This document shows, one piece after another, positions 24,601 to 34,679 of a stretch of 64,000 bases of DNA. Position numbers and translations under genes: made by a program. Position 1 is the first letter of the stretch, and every line of letters begins with the position of its first letter. The notes below the pieces were generated by a model. It had not been told where the DNA came from, made no database searches, and was given only the letters and a program-made list of their open reading frames with translations. This DNA comes from Tubiluchus corallicola (Eukaryota > Priapulida > Priapulimorpha > Priapulimorphida > Tubiluchidae), in assembly GCA_030141605.1 (NCBI GenBank), contig JAQGDQ010000062.1, positions 129,501 through 193,500 of the forward strand, in the 5' to 3' direction.

Positions 24601-26070
24601 TATGTGGAAAATATGCACACACTGAACGAACTATTCCAGTGTCCGAAGCTGCTTCTGTCAGTCAAGCATGACAAAAAGCACATACTGCTATACTTCTAAA
24701 TCATTATGCACTATGTACTGCTATACTTCTAAATCATTATGCACTATGTATACATGGAGTTCTAATTGAATGTGAACGGGGATGTAGCTGAAAAGTAATA
24801 ATACAGCTATTATTATTGCAAACTCAGGTTCCCCAGAAATAAATCACTTGTGGAAAGTAATAATCTAAATACAGTTTTATAATATTACAATTGTGATATC
24901 CAAGTTGCTAGTGATAGGAGGCATATTTCAATTTTTTTCTGAAGCATGTGATGTGTAGTTGAAACAGTTTTCTCGTAAAAAATTCCACAGATAAGTGGCA
25001 ACAAGGAAACAAGATTATAAGTGGCTGTCTTGTGTCTATGGATATACAGGGTGAAATCATAAGACTCATCAGTGAAATAAGTATTCTGAACATTTAGATA
25101 GCTGATTTGTATATGCATTTGCATTCATCAGCTGAAAATAGTAAGATCCTTACCATGCTAGTACATAATGTGGCGCAGGCATAACAGGTCGACATTAGCA
25201 AGAACAGGCACATCTTCCTCTTTAGTTTGTTCTAACAAAAATGGTGGCCTTTTAGAAATCGGAATGGTCACTAATTTTGAAATAAATTGAAATTAAAATA
25301 AATTTTGACTTACCGTATATACTCGCATATAAGCCTACATCGCATATAAGCCGACTCCCTAAAACTGCTTTAAAATGGCCAGTTTTTGCAAAAACCCGTA
25401 TATAAGCCGACCATCAACTTGTCTAATTTTACTCCATACCCAATCAACAAAATTGATCCCTTTTTGTCACATTTTGTTAATTGGGTATTTTTGGTTCATT
25501 GAAATTTTTTACTATAAAGATGTAAAATGCTTACTTTTATGTTACATACTAGAAGAAATAGAAGAAATTATACATTTTGATATGAATAAAGAAGAAAATA
25601 TTTTGTTTTCTATTTATTCACAAAAAATTATAACATTTCTGTTTATAATTTAACATAGTGTTCTTGAAAAAAACAAAATGACACACAACCAAATAAAGAG
25701 TCAGATAGCGATGAAAATGTGTGGCTGGAAAATTGGCATTAGTGTCTGTCCTTGTGTTCATTTTGTTTCATGCGCATATAAGCCGACCCCCTGATTTCAG
25801 TATTGTATTTTATAGTTCTAAATTCGGCTTATATGCGAGTATATACGGTAATCACATCCATTATTATGTATGATTATATGCTATAAATTTCTTTTATATT
25901 TAAGAACTCTGTATTTAAGAACTTTTTTTATTTATTTTTCAGTTAATCCTGGTGGCTGGGCTCCAGTATCTGTCCTCCGCACAGTGTATAAGAGAGAGTA
26001 TCCACGGTTTGTGAAACGATTCACTCTGTATGTCAAGGAACAGACTAAAGATAAGCCTATTCTCTTTTAA
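9644..26070 (+). CDS. CERT1: CERT1 ceramide transfer protein (PH + FFAT + START), 13 exons
   Basis: Coding exons: 9644-9865, 13214-13432, 14910-15045, 15797-15874, 16417-16586, 17417-17527, 18407-18493, 19241-19324, 19607-19705, 20288-20420, 21031-21233, 23285-23411, 25943-26070. Together they give 1797 nt and 598 aa, the length of human short CERT. The protein carries ceramide from ER to trans-Golgi for sphingomyelin synthesis. The PH domain (about 22-113) keeps the PI4P-contact arginines Arg40 and Arg63 in GWQDR and GCRG. A serine repeat (about 129-145) matches the phospho-regulated SR motif. Exons 5-6 supply a helical, charge-rich middle region. A FFAT-like motif EFFDAID (323-329) would bind the ER protein VAP. 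The START domain runs from about 375 to the C-terminus, which ends KPILF as in vertebrates. Gln467, Asn505 and Tyr553 of the ceramide pocket are present. All introns are GT-AG with matching phases. Confidence 0.97.
10335..12110 (+). mobile_element. CR1/L2-like LINE 3' fragment, split by a later insertion
   Basis: The left piece (about 10335-10445) reads, with one frameshift, [12 protein letters not shown], typical of the region after the reverse-transcriptase core in CR1-like LINEs. The right piece resumes at 11441 and includes [14 protein letters not shown] and then KRVVDEWNKLPENV, the usual C-terminal order. The open frame 11446-11742 is part of it; a stop and further frameshifts follow. 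It lies in CERT1 intron 1 and ends near an AATAAAATAT tail. The catalytic domain is missing, so it is inactive. Confidence 0.75.
10446..11440. mobile_element. Insertion of about 995 bp inside the CERT1-intron LINE
   Basis: The LINE reading is interrupted between GTAGT at 10441-10445 and GTAGT at 11441-11445. Removing the intervening 995 bp restores the expected LINE order (DVV then WSP). The 5-bp GTAGT looks like a target-site duplication. The ends share only a short inverted TGTGGT (left near 10450, right CACCACA at 11434-11440), so class is uncertain. No transposase frame is visible. Confidence 0.55.
12881..12932. repeat. Short direct repeat, 22 bp twice at 30-bp spacing
   Basis: The word TTATGGGTGAATGGTTTTGA starts at 12881 and again at 12911, both followed by AA. 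A third partial copy (ATGGGTGAATA) precedes it. It lies in CERT1 intron 1. Confidence 0.8.
14158..14843. mobile_element. Tc1/mariner (pogo)-like MITE in CERT1 intron 2
   Basis: The left end is CAGTCTAACCTCGTTATCTC and the right end is the complement, GAGATAACGAGGCTAGACTG, with one mismatch. Both are flanked by TA (14156-14157 and 14844-14845), the Tc1/mariner target duplication. Interior copies of GGCGAGA/AACGAGG motifs suggest sub-terminal repeats. No transposase frame is present. The assignment to pogo/Tigger rests on the CAGTC ends and TA target. Confidence 0.8.
19797..19986 (+). mobile_element. Probable non-LTR retroelement 3' end with (ATTACT)n tail
   Basis: A segment with no coding content ends in AATAAA followed by about five ATTACT repeats (about 19952-19985). 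LINE and SINE 3' ends of CR1-like type commonly finish in such short tandem repeats. It lies in CERT1 intron 9. Where the element starts on the left is not clear. Confidence 0.4.
22074..22210. mobile_element. Small palindromic element (GGGTGGGAC ends)
   Basis: GGGTGGGACAAAGCTT at the left and the near-complement AAACTTCGTCCCATCC at the right bound about 135 bp. The interior also folds, with CCGAATCGAAGCTCCGATTCGG at its heart. It could be a short MITE or a hairpin-forming repeat. No target duplication was identified. Confidence 0.5.
22671..23172. mobile_element. Non-autonomous hAT element with 8-bp target duplication
   Basis: The left end CAGTGGCGGCTC and the right end GAGCTGCCACTG are inverted with one mismatch. 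They are flanked by CGTAATAG (22663-22670) and CCTAATAG (23173-23180), an 8-bp duplication with one change. Ends of the CAGNGGCGG type plus an 8-bp duplication are characteristic of hAT transposons. The 502-bp body has no long reading frame. It lies in CERT1 intron 11. Confidence 0.8.
24226..24556. mobile_element. Pogo/Tigger-like MITE in CERT1 intron 12
   Basis: The element opens with CAGTCAACCCTCGTTAAATC and closes with GTTTAACGAGGGTCGACTG, an almost perfect inverted pair. TA flanks it at 24224-24225 and 24557-24558. An inner pair, CCGATTGTCCGATTTATC and TTATCCGATATCCGGGC, is also partly complementary. It is 331 bp with no coding frame. It is a different family from the element at 14158 but shares the CAGTC start. 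Confidence 0.8.
24684..24749. repeat. Tandem duplication, 33 bp x 2
   Basis: The 33-bp unit starting ACTGCTATACTTCTAAATC is repeated immediately without change at 24717. It lies in CERT1 intron 12. Confidence 0.85.
25311..25850. mobile_element. Inverted-repeat element (TACCGTATATACTCGC ends)
   Basis: The left end TACCGTATATACTCGCATAT and the right end ATATGCGAGTATATACGGTA are perfect complements, continuing into ATAAGCC / GGCTTAT. Further copies of ATATAAGCCGAC occur inside, near 25344, 25400 and 25776. It is 540 bp and carries no transposase. The first eight terminal bases equal those of the element in PIN1 intron 1, so the two families may share a transposase source. It lies in CERT1 intron 12. 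Confidence 0.8.
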
Positions 26071-26764
26071 ACTGTCAGAAGTTAACATTGTAAATAGTTG
26101 ATCTTTACCTATTTTGCCACCAAACTGTATATTTGTGCTTGTAAAGTATATCCATAATTATAATCAAAATGTATTATACTATATTTATTTATACACAGTG
26201 TGTATACTGCTCTAGAATTTCTTAGAGAATTTCATGAGGATGAAGAGCAACATTAAATTCCTTACTTTGCTAATAACAGTTTTAAGGAATTACATGAGGT
26301 GTGAAACTGAGGGTTCTTCTTTAAAGGAATTAAATTTCCAATTCTGAGAAAGATGAGGGCAGTATACTGTACACTCGCTTGATAAGGGATTAATAGACCA
26401 TGCTTTTGAAATGGTTGTACAAATACTACTCTAAATTATTTGTTGACTAGGAACATTTATAATGGTTTCATGTTGCTACTGGTTTTGGGTAGTAAAGTCG
26501 CTGGGAAACCACTCACCAGGTGGCACTGATATGAAATGGCGTCTCAAAAGTGTAACCAAAATGTCTCCATGGACATGCTGTATGACAAGATCTGCTGCAA
26601 AGATGTTAGAATATTGAAGTGAAATGTTGATCATCTACGTACATTCTTAAATATGTTAAATGGTGGTATTTATCATTTCTGTCAAAGCCATGCTAAAATT
26701 TATAAAAAAAACTGTGATTTGAAATCTACCTAGTATTAGCATACTCTGTTGCCATAGTTACTGC

Positions 26765-26770
26765 AATAAA
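26765..26770 (+). terminator. Candidate CERT1 polyadenylation signal
   Basis: This AATAAA is the first after the CERT1 stop codon, about 695 bp downstream. Others follow (for example near 26820, 26985 and 28314), so the true end is not decided. Confidence 0.25.
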
Positions 26771-28515
26771 GAAGCTAAATTCTTAATAATTCGGTTAATT
26801 TCCATTTCAGATTTGAGCTTAATAAATGTATAGGAGCCATATCACAGTTTAAGCATGACATGGTTGTGTAGTAACTGTATAACAGTTTTTGATTGTCGAT
26901 ACTTTCAGTGCGGTACTGTTGTAGAATAACACAGTGTGGTTAGACAGCAACATCCTCATTACAGTAAACATCATTACTTCAAACGCAATAAAATCATAAT
27001 CATGATTTCATGATTTTTTACCACCTGTTTAATGGTACTCAATACCGTTCATGCGTTACATAAGCAAAAAAGAAAAAACGTTATCTGTCCTGGCTGACTC
27101 ACAATTTCAGTGCCTCCTGCTCCAGTTTGTTTGTTGTTGAGCTAATTGTTGTAAGTGTAACCTCTTAATGTGTGTGTATTGTAAACAATGTTGTGATTTA
27201 ATCATAAAAATGCATCTGTACAGCAAATATTTTATAAAAGTACTAAATCAGTCAGAAATTTTTTGAAATTACTGTATGGCTGTAGTAAATTTGTATGTAT
27301 TTTTATAATTTAATGTTAATTTGGTCGTGAAATACTAGAAAATTCTTAACCAAATCACTATATTGATTAGTAGTTAATTGATATTTATTTGTTGAATCTC
27401 GTTTCATTATGTTCAAGCTTGTTTAAGCTAGTGAGAAATGATAGTAAGTTTTTTGCAAAACTAAAACTTTTACTTGGTACTTTTTACGAAACACTTTTGT
27501 GGATTATAGACCACAGGATTAATGGAGATATTTGAAAATTACAAATTTAATCAATGTGCGAAAACTTAATGTATAGTTTTCATTAATATGTTACATGCTG
27601 TTTTCAAGTACAAACTGGTTAGGCTGGTTAGGTGTGCTTTACATGTTACACATATTGTTACTTAACAAAATTACATTATTTCTCATTACAAGCATAATAA
27701 ACGTTTTTATTCTAATCTAAATTTTTAATCTCTTCAGCAAACCCAAATCATTGTAAGAACTGTGATGGGATTTCTATCTTATTAATATGATTTACAATTA
27801 AGAAGAAGCAAACCTGTTATTTCTATCGAAAATTTGTTTCAGTGTAATTAAAATGGATGCTGTCTTCTTTTAGTTCTCCTTTCTTAACGTTATGGAGACC
27901 AATTCATTTATTAAGGTTCTAAATATTGTGTATAGTAATCATGTAGTGAAAGAACACCTTTATTTTTTTGCAAGTTTTGCACATTTTGTTTTTCATTTTG
28001 GTGACATTATTTACTGAAGAGGTCAAATCAAGGCATACGGAACTGAAAGAAAAGACGTAAGTCTAAAAATCATTCTATTTTACTTTTAATGATTTAGCCT
28101 GTGATTTTGTGAGCTTGTCTAGGTGCTTTAATCACTCTTTCACAGATGTTTGATTAATTACATGTACAGACAAAACGTTTTAGGATTCTCAATTGTGTTT
28201 ATGCCTCTAATGCAAAAAAACAAGTGATTAATAGTGTATGCCTCCTCTTTATTTATCCTACCTATTATAAGTGTTTGTGCTTAAAATTATTAGTAATACT
28301 CACAAATGCTGTAATAAACTGTTGTTTGTTGTTATTGACTTGTGATAGGATGCACAGATAACTGCTTTTGCAAATAATATTTTTGTCATTTATGTGTTGC
28401 TAACAGAATATTGAGTGAAAAAGCTGAGCTTATTTTAAATAAATTACCTGTTGCAAAAAATAACTGCTAAAAGTTTTTTATCCTTTTCCCATCTGCAGTC
28501 CCATACAGTGCTTGA

Positions 28516-28720
28516 GTATAATAATAATAATCTTTATTTAAAGTCGGCCTTTTTATGGGGTTACATGACAGCCTTTGATGTAATACGTAGATCACAGAAA
28601 GTCAATCAACCATCGGGAGTCCCCCTCGCAATGGCCATTCAGGCCCACTGTATTTTGGCTGTAACAGCTTTTTTATTGCTCGCGTCAGGACTTGCTCTTA
28701 AGCTCAGGGATATGTAAAGC
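28516..28720 (-). mobile_element. Possible antisense LINE 3' end with (ATT)n tail
   Basis: Read on the minus strand, a segment ends CGACTTTAAATAAAGATTAT and then ATTATTATT. A short trinucleotide tail right after an AATAAA is typical of CR1/RTE-like 3' ends. No coding part is recognisable, so this is a weak call. Confidence 0.35.
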
Positions 28721-30062
28721 GCATAATAATATAATTAGGGAAAAGTGTGTGTTCATGATTGTTTTTACTCATTAAATTCAGTAAACAGCAATGAAAGAGA
28801 GTTTAGAATAGTAAACCTTTGTTCTTGGGGCACATGTAATGTTGGATGTTCTGTACCCAGAAAGGTTAGAAACAACGATTTGTTAGTTCTCCTGCTGTCT
28901 GCTCAAACTTTGCTAATGTTTTATTGCTACTGCTGGCTGGAAATAGTGATGTGGCGTGCTATATTAGGACTTAAAGCACAGGAAAACCTCCCACGTAGAT
29001 AAACCTTAAAAAAATTCGTCTTTGAGTTTTATATCACTTTCATAATATTTATGGTTTAAATAATAATTTAAAATTTATGTTTATAATGATTTAAACCAAT
29101 GGTAGGCCAATAGTAATGTTTGAAGAGAGAAATTTATTTTCCAATACTTCATGATGTCTACGGGTTGTAAATTTAAAAAAATATATTCTGTATTTTCTAA
29201 GCCGCTGAATGAAATTGTTCCTTTATCCTTTTTGAGTTTATTTTTACCGCAAATAATTCGATAATTATCTTCACTGTGAAAATATTATAGCTGGGCAAGA
29301 AAACAAAACGAAAACGAATTGAAATTTCATTGATTGTCGGTGTCCGGTAAATTCTCAAATGTCAACAGTCAGCACGTGGTTTCATTGTTGATAATGATTA
29401 ATGAATTTTAATTGTTACTGTTAAATTTAGGCTACGTAAATTCATAGTAAACTGAGAAACTTATTCAACGAGTATAAATATTACTAATCTGAATCTGACC
29501 TTGCTGAATGAAGTATTTAGTGCCGTTAGTGGATATTTAGTATTTAGGCCGTACCGGCGTGCCGCTAGACTAGGTAATATTAATTATTATTATATTAATA
29601 AGGTATCATTGTATGTAACAATGTTAACAATAATTCTCCACCCAATTTTTTATCCAAAATTTTTGGCACAACCAATTATTTGGTAGTGTCTTACTAGTCA
29701 CAGTACATTGTACTGAGGTATGTATTGGATAAATCTCCGTCACTTAACTAAAGAAAATATTAATTTTTAGTTTTTACTTTTACTAGTTTTAGTTTAAACT
29801 CGGTTAATACCATGGGATCCAATTTTGGTTTATAGTTAAATGTTAGCTTTTGGTTAAAGGCAAGTGAGCCCTGCTGTAAGGCAAAACACTAATTTTTACT
29901 GTTTCACTTGTCGTTGATTCTGAATGATCATAAATAGGAGAATTTCTATTTCATACAACCACTAATCTATTGTTTTTAAAGGAAATGTATACATTAATGA
30001 AATCAACTGATCTGCTACCTAGCTTTATGTGCTTATGGTGGACATGTTTTACAGGTTTTTAG

Positions 30063-33000
30063 ATGCATAAGCAGTGCCTGTCTTTTGTGATACGTGTGAA
30101 TGATCTGCTTTCATGCAGGTTAAGGTGTAGAAAATTCGCAAGCTCATACTGGACATACCTCTCAGTGCGTTCCCCTAGTCGTAGAATGTTGGTAGACTGC
30201 ACAAAATGTACATCATCACTATGGCAAATTCGTGACACACCTTCCTGGGTTTTTGATAGGCAGCGGATGTTTACTTCTCAAGACAAACAGACTGAGTAAG
30301 TGGGTACCTATTTTAATGCATTAGATAAAATATATTAATTTATGGATTCTGATTATATATAGTATAAGAACATTATGTTATGTATAGCATGACTGTACTC
30401 TGTAGCTGTAAGTGTAAGAGTCCCATTGAAGCTTTTTTAAGTGCTGTGTCACCAAGACATCATGAGGATATCCGCTATGAAGGGAGGACTAGTATCAAGT
30501 AACTATAAATGGCGTCAGTCAGGGATTTTGGGGCCAAGAACCATGTAACATGAGGAACTTATAATGGTGTGAGCTAACTTAGGAACTTAACTACTATTTT
30601 TAATGTCACAACCGCAGTTATCAATATCATTTCTACTATTATTCTTTCCCACATTAGATGTAGAAATGTAGTCATCATAAAGTGCATGCAATTTTCTTAT
30701 TTTTCATAATTTTAATAGGATTTGTGAAATTAGATTCTCAGAGTCAATGAAACAATTTTCAAATGCAATTCTCAAATTTTCAAAAACTGTTGGAGCTTTT
30801 AATAATTCAGCAATTTGTAATCAGTTTTTCCTGCAGATTCCTTCATTTGGTGAAACAAAGATGGATCTGGCAAAACTGGAATCAGTGCAGCTCAATCAAA
30901 CCTCTTTTTGACACTTGTGTTGGGCTGCAAAATCTGTGAATAAAAAACAAGTGCCATGACCATAGTTCGTCAAAGACATCTAATTTACTTGAACCAATTT
31001 TTATATGCCAGATTTAGTAGTGTTAGCAATTAATTACTGTTGAAACTGATTGAGATAGTGAATGACATAAAGTCTCTAGTATTAATGCTTTTGTGCTTCC
31101 AAAAAGAATTTCAAATGCTGTTGCGAACCATTTTGAACTCTCAGTATTATTAATAATTTTAGTCCGAGTTTTGTGAAACTTTTCTCCGTTTAGTCTTAGT
31201 AAGACTGCATCATTGTTTTGTATAACATTGCAGGGTGCTTGATTTGCTCCAGTATGACAAGCTAGCTGATGAAACACTAGATTCTCTTGCAGAAGTTTTT
31301 GACTCTGTTGGAGAAATCTGCCCTAATCTTCCAAATTATGATGTGGCTTACTCGGTGAGTAAACAGTAAAAAATTAAAACGATCAAACATGAAACAAAAA
31401 AGCAGTAAGAATAGTAGCAGTGTGAAATTTCACAGATTCACTAGAGATTTACATTTCAAACGCGATGGGCTATCTATGCTTTTTAGTTAATGAAGAAATT
31501 CAGCCTTTGTGGACTACAATTTTACACCTGCTGCCTGTGTTTTTTCTTCCCATATCTATCCCAAATTACCACTTAAAGAAAACGTGATGATTTTCATATC
31601 TTTACTTCGAAGTACCTTAAAAAGCATACATTTTAACACCAATAATTTTGCCAAAGTGTTTATGATAATTAAATAATAGGTTAAAACCTTAATTAATGGC
31701 TGGCGAGCCCAGTTAATGATGATATCATAACTGAACATAGTTTTCAACAGCACAAACATTCCATGAGCTTGTTGCACGTGTTTGCGAAAGCAAAAATTGA
31801 AGTGTGTGCTACTGTGAAACACACAAAAATTCCGCAAATTTTAAGTTTAAAAATTTAAATTTCAAGCTGTGTTCATGTGTGAACATGCTCTCGAACATGT
31901 GCACTACATCACAACTGAACACATTTGAGTTGAAGAATACAGTGGCAGCTTTCTGTGCAACACATTTTCGAGACATGGGCTCTAGTACCCATCCAACTGG
32001 CACATGGTGAAATGAATGTAACAGCAAAGAACTACCCGGGCGATCGTGAAATTGGGTTTCTGCGGTAATAATTTTTTCATGTAAGTTATTATTAAGAAAC
32101 AATGTGTTTCTATTCAATATTTTACACATCAGATGATTTTGAGCTGTAATTTATGATCGGGTTCTGTATTCCTCTATTTAATCAACTACACTACAACAGC
32201 AAGCGAACTCACCATCATACTATCCACAACGTACGCCTCAGCCACCACTCCTAGTATCCACACCTCATAAAAGTTCATGAATAATGCATGTACATTGCAT
32301 ATAGTGTACATATATGCAAACTAGATACATATTGTCCTCATTGAAGCAGGTGAGTCATATGCACCATCTTTGCTTTAGTCTGATTGTTCATCTATCCATG
32401 TTTGACTAAAAATGAATAATCAAACTATAACCATCTTTGGTGTTCATGAAGGACATTGTGGGAATTGAAAGGTCAAGGTCATAGAGGCACTTTCAAATTT
32501 TGAATTTTTTGCAATGTTACAACTGTGTTAAATGTCAAGGTCATAGAGGGATTAACAAATTTGCTCTGTCTAGATGTTTTTTTATACATCACTCACTTGA
32601 AACCAGACTCTAGCACTAAGTATCAAAGCTTAATACTAGTGCTTAGTGGCTCTTGTATGACTAAGATCCAGTTCATTATCAATGATCATCCTCTGAAATG
32701 AGATACTGAATCAAGAGTGGTGTGTTAGTCAAGGTGCGGGTGCTACATTAGCTACATTTTTGTGGTCGAGAGGTCAAAGGTTTGGACCACGCTAAACTGA
32801 AAGTTACCTAGCTTGCAAAATAGCTAATATATATATGTGTGGCCTAAGTTAGCCAGCAGATTATCTTTAACATGTGTTATGCTTGCTAATTAAGTTTTTA
32901 GGTCAAAAGGTAAATGGTTAAGGTCTGGTCAATGGGTCAAGGCAACACAGCTCTAACATAAACGCTTTTTGATTGTGTGTGCACCAGATTAATTTGGACA

Positions 33001-33522
33001 AGTTTGTGGCTTTTATTATTAGCTTGTAGATTATTACAGATAACAGAAATCTAAAATTATAATGAGCCCAAAACTCAAGTTTTTAAATAAACATGGTATA
33101 CTTGTTTAAAGTGAACGCAGTCATTTGTGACAATCATTATAAAAGGAAATTTTCTCTATTGTTTGTCTAACAGATTGATTATTTTCTTTATCCAATTCAC
33201 ATTAGATTAATTTTGCATGTTAGCTACCTATGCTAAGTTTACATAACAGTGATTATTTTACGTGTTTTTTTAGAGTGGTGTGCTCACTGTGAAATTTGGA
33301 AACGATCTTGGGACATACGTCATCAACAAGCAAACACCCAACAGACAGATATGGCTTTCTTCGCCATCTAGTGGTCCAAAACGGTATGACTTGCTCCAGG
33401 GTGTCTGGACATACAGACATGATTTGGTTGCACTTCATGAACTACTTACTAAAGAAGTTTCAGATCTAGTTGGATGCAGAATAGAGTTTCCTAAGCTTCC
33501 TTCACCCATTGGTGATTCTTGA
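30063..33522 (+). CDS. FXN: Frataxin, mitochondrial, 3 coding exons
   Basis: Coding exons are 30063-30295, 31234-31354 and 33274-33522 (603 nt, 200 aa; human has 210). Frataxin acts in the mitochondrial matrix as the allosteric activator of the NFS1-ISD11-ISCU complex that builds iron-sulfur clusters. Residues 1 to about 75 are Arg/Ser/Cys-rich and poor in acid, as expected for a targeting presequence; they resemble no other frataxin that I recall. The conserved fold starts near residue 80. An acidic first helix ([16 protein letters not shown]) is followed by the beta-sheet with the hallmark stretch [19 protein letters not shown]. Trp145 and Arg155 correspond to human Trp155 and Arg165, which contact ISCU and are patient-mutation sites. 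The start is the first ATG after an in-frame TAG that directly precedes it. No GAA expansion is seen in either intron. Confidence 0.94.
32471..32942 (+). promoter_or_regulatory. Cluster of AGGTCA-type half-sites in frataxin intron 2
   Basis: TCAAGGTCA, the extended half-site used by ERR/NR5A-type nuclear receptors, occurs at 32473-32481 and 32535-32543, both inside the longer shared word GTCAAGGTCATAGAGG. Further AGGTCA or GGGTCA words lie at 32771, 32900 and 32934. The shared context suggests an old repeat as much as a regulatory cluster. Confidence 0.25.
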
Positions 33523-34578
33523 TGATTTTATTGTAGATAGGTATATTTTATAGTTTTTGTCTATTAATGATAATGTATGTTTGTACAGTCACACTTCTTA
33601 TGGCATTTCTGTTTACAAAACTCTGGGCCATTTGGGCTTTGTCATTTTGTAAAGCACATTATATTTGTTTTGAATCTATTTTTAGCAAACGCTCTTTAAT
33701 TGTTTCTGTTGGGAAAGCCAAGAGTGATTGCATAATCCTTAATAATTGCTTTAAATGTTGCATTCTTTCATAAAAAGTCACACACATTTGCTTCTTGGAA
33801 TGTTAATGGTGATCAGGTAGCATTATGAGGGGGATAACTGAGTTTTTGCAGTTTTTTTATGTAAAACAAACTTTTCTTTAAAATTGCTTTACATTTTTGT
33901 TGAAATTGCATGTCTGGGGTACATTTTTCAAGTATGAAATTAAATACGCTGAAATCGCATCACGTAACTGTAAAACGCAATACTTTGTTTGTATCACCGG
34001 ACTCGCATAGTACGTGTGCGAACATACATTTATATGCCAATATGTTTAGTGTTTTCTCTTCACGTTTCACACTTGTATGCAGCTCATTTTGCAATTAATT
34101 TGTACTGTGGCATGCCAAGTTTTGCATTAATTACTAATTACTAATTTTAAAGCTTGTCCACATACCTCTAGGGGGAAAAATTATAAACAGATGCCAACCG
34201 CTGTGAGCAAAATTTAATATCTTCAAAGATGTAATTTCATTTCAAATTATTTTTTAGAAAAATTAGCCACTAGTGCTGATGTCGGTGATGATATAATTGG
34301 TATTTAAGCTTTGTAGCTACCTTGCTACTTTATCACCGAGTTAAATGATTAAGTTAGATCCTCATCTATTAAATCATTGATCAATATGTTTTTCGGAATT
34401 TTGATGAGTTTAAATGTCAAAACGGTAAACTGTTCCTACAAACTGTTAATGTTAGTGTTCTGATTACTGTGTTCTTTGTATCTGTAACCACATGTGCATG
34501 TCACGTAGATAAAATTTAAAAAAATGTTAATATCATTAACAAAAGTTTAATATGTACATTCTATATTATAAACTACAA

Positions 34579-34679
34579 AATAAATTTTTCTAAACCACAT
34601 TTTTACGCTACAGCCCGGCTATCATATAATACTTTAAATTATGCCACTTTATCTATTATGGCAATGAATCAACAATAAA
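34579..34679 (+). terminator. Candidate frataxin polyadenylation signals
   Basis: AATAAA occurs at 34579-34584 and 34674-34679, about 1.1 kb after the frataxin stop codon. Assignment is by motif only. Confidence 0.25.

Larger units (their letters stand above)
26071..30062. other. CERT1 3' UTR and CERT1-frataxin spacer
   Basis: AT-rich sequence without recognisable exons. The left part is presumably CERT1 3' UTR. Open frames near 28451-29002 and 29501-29686 show no family resemblance. An antisense LINE tail lies at 28516-28720. The frataxin promoter or a 5' UTR exon should lie near the right end. Confidence 0.4.
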
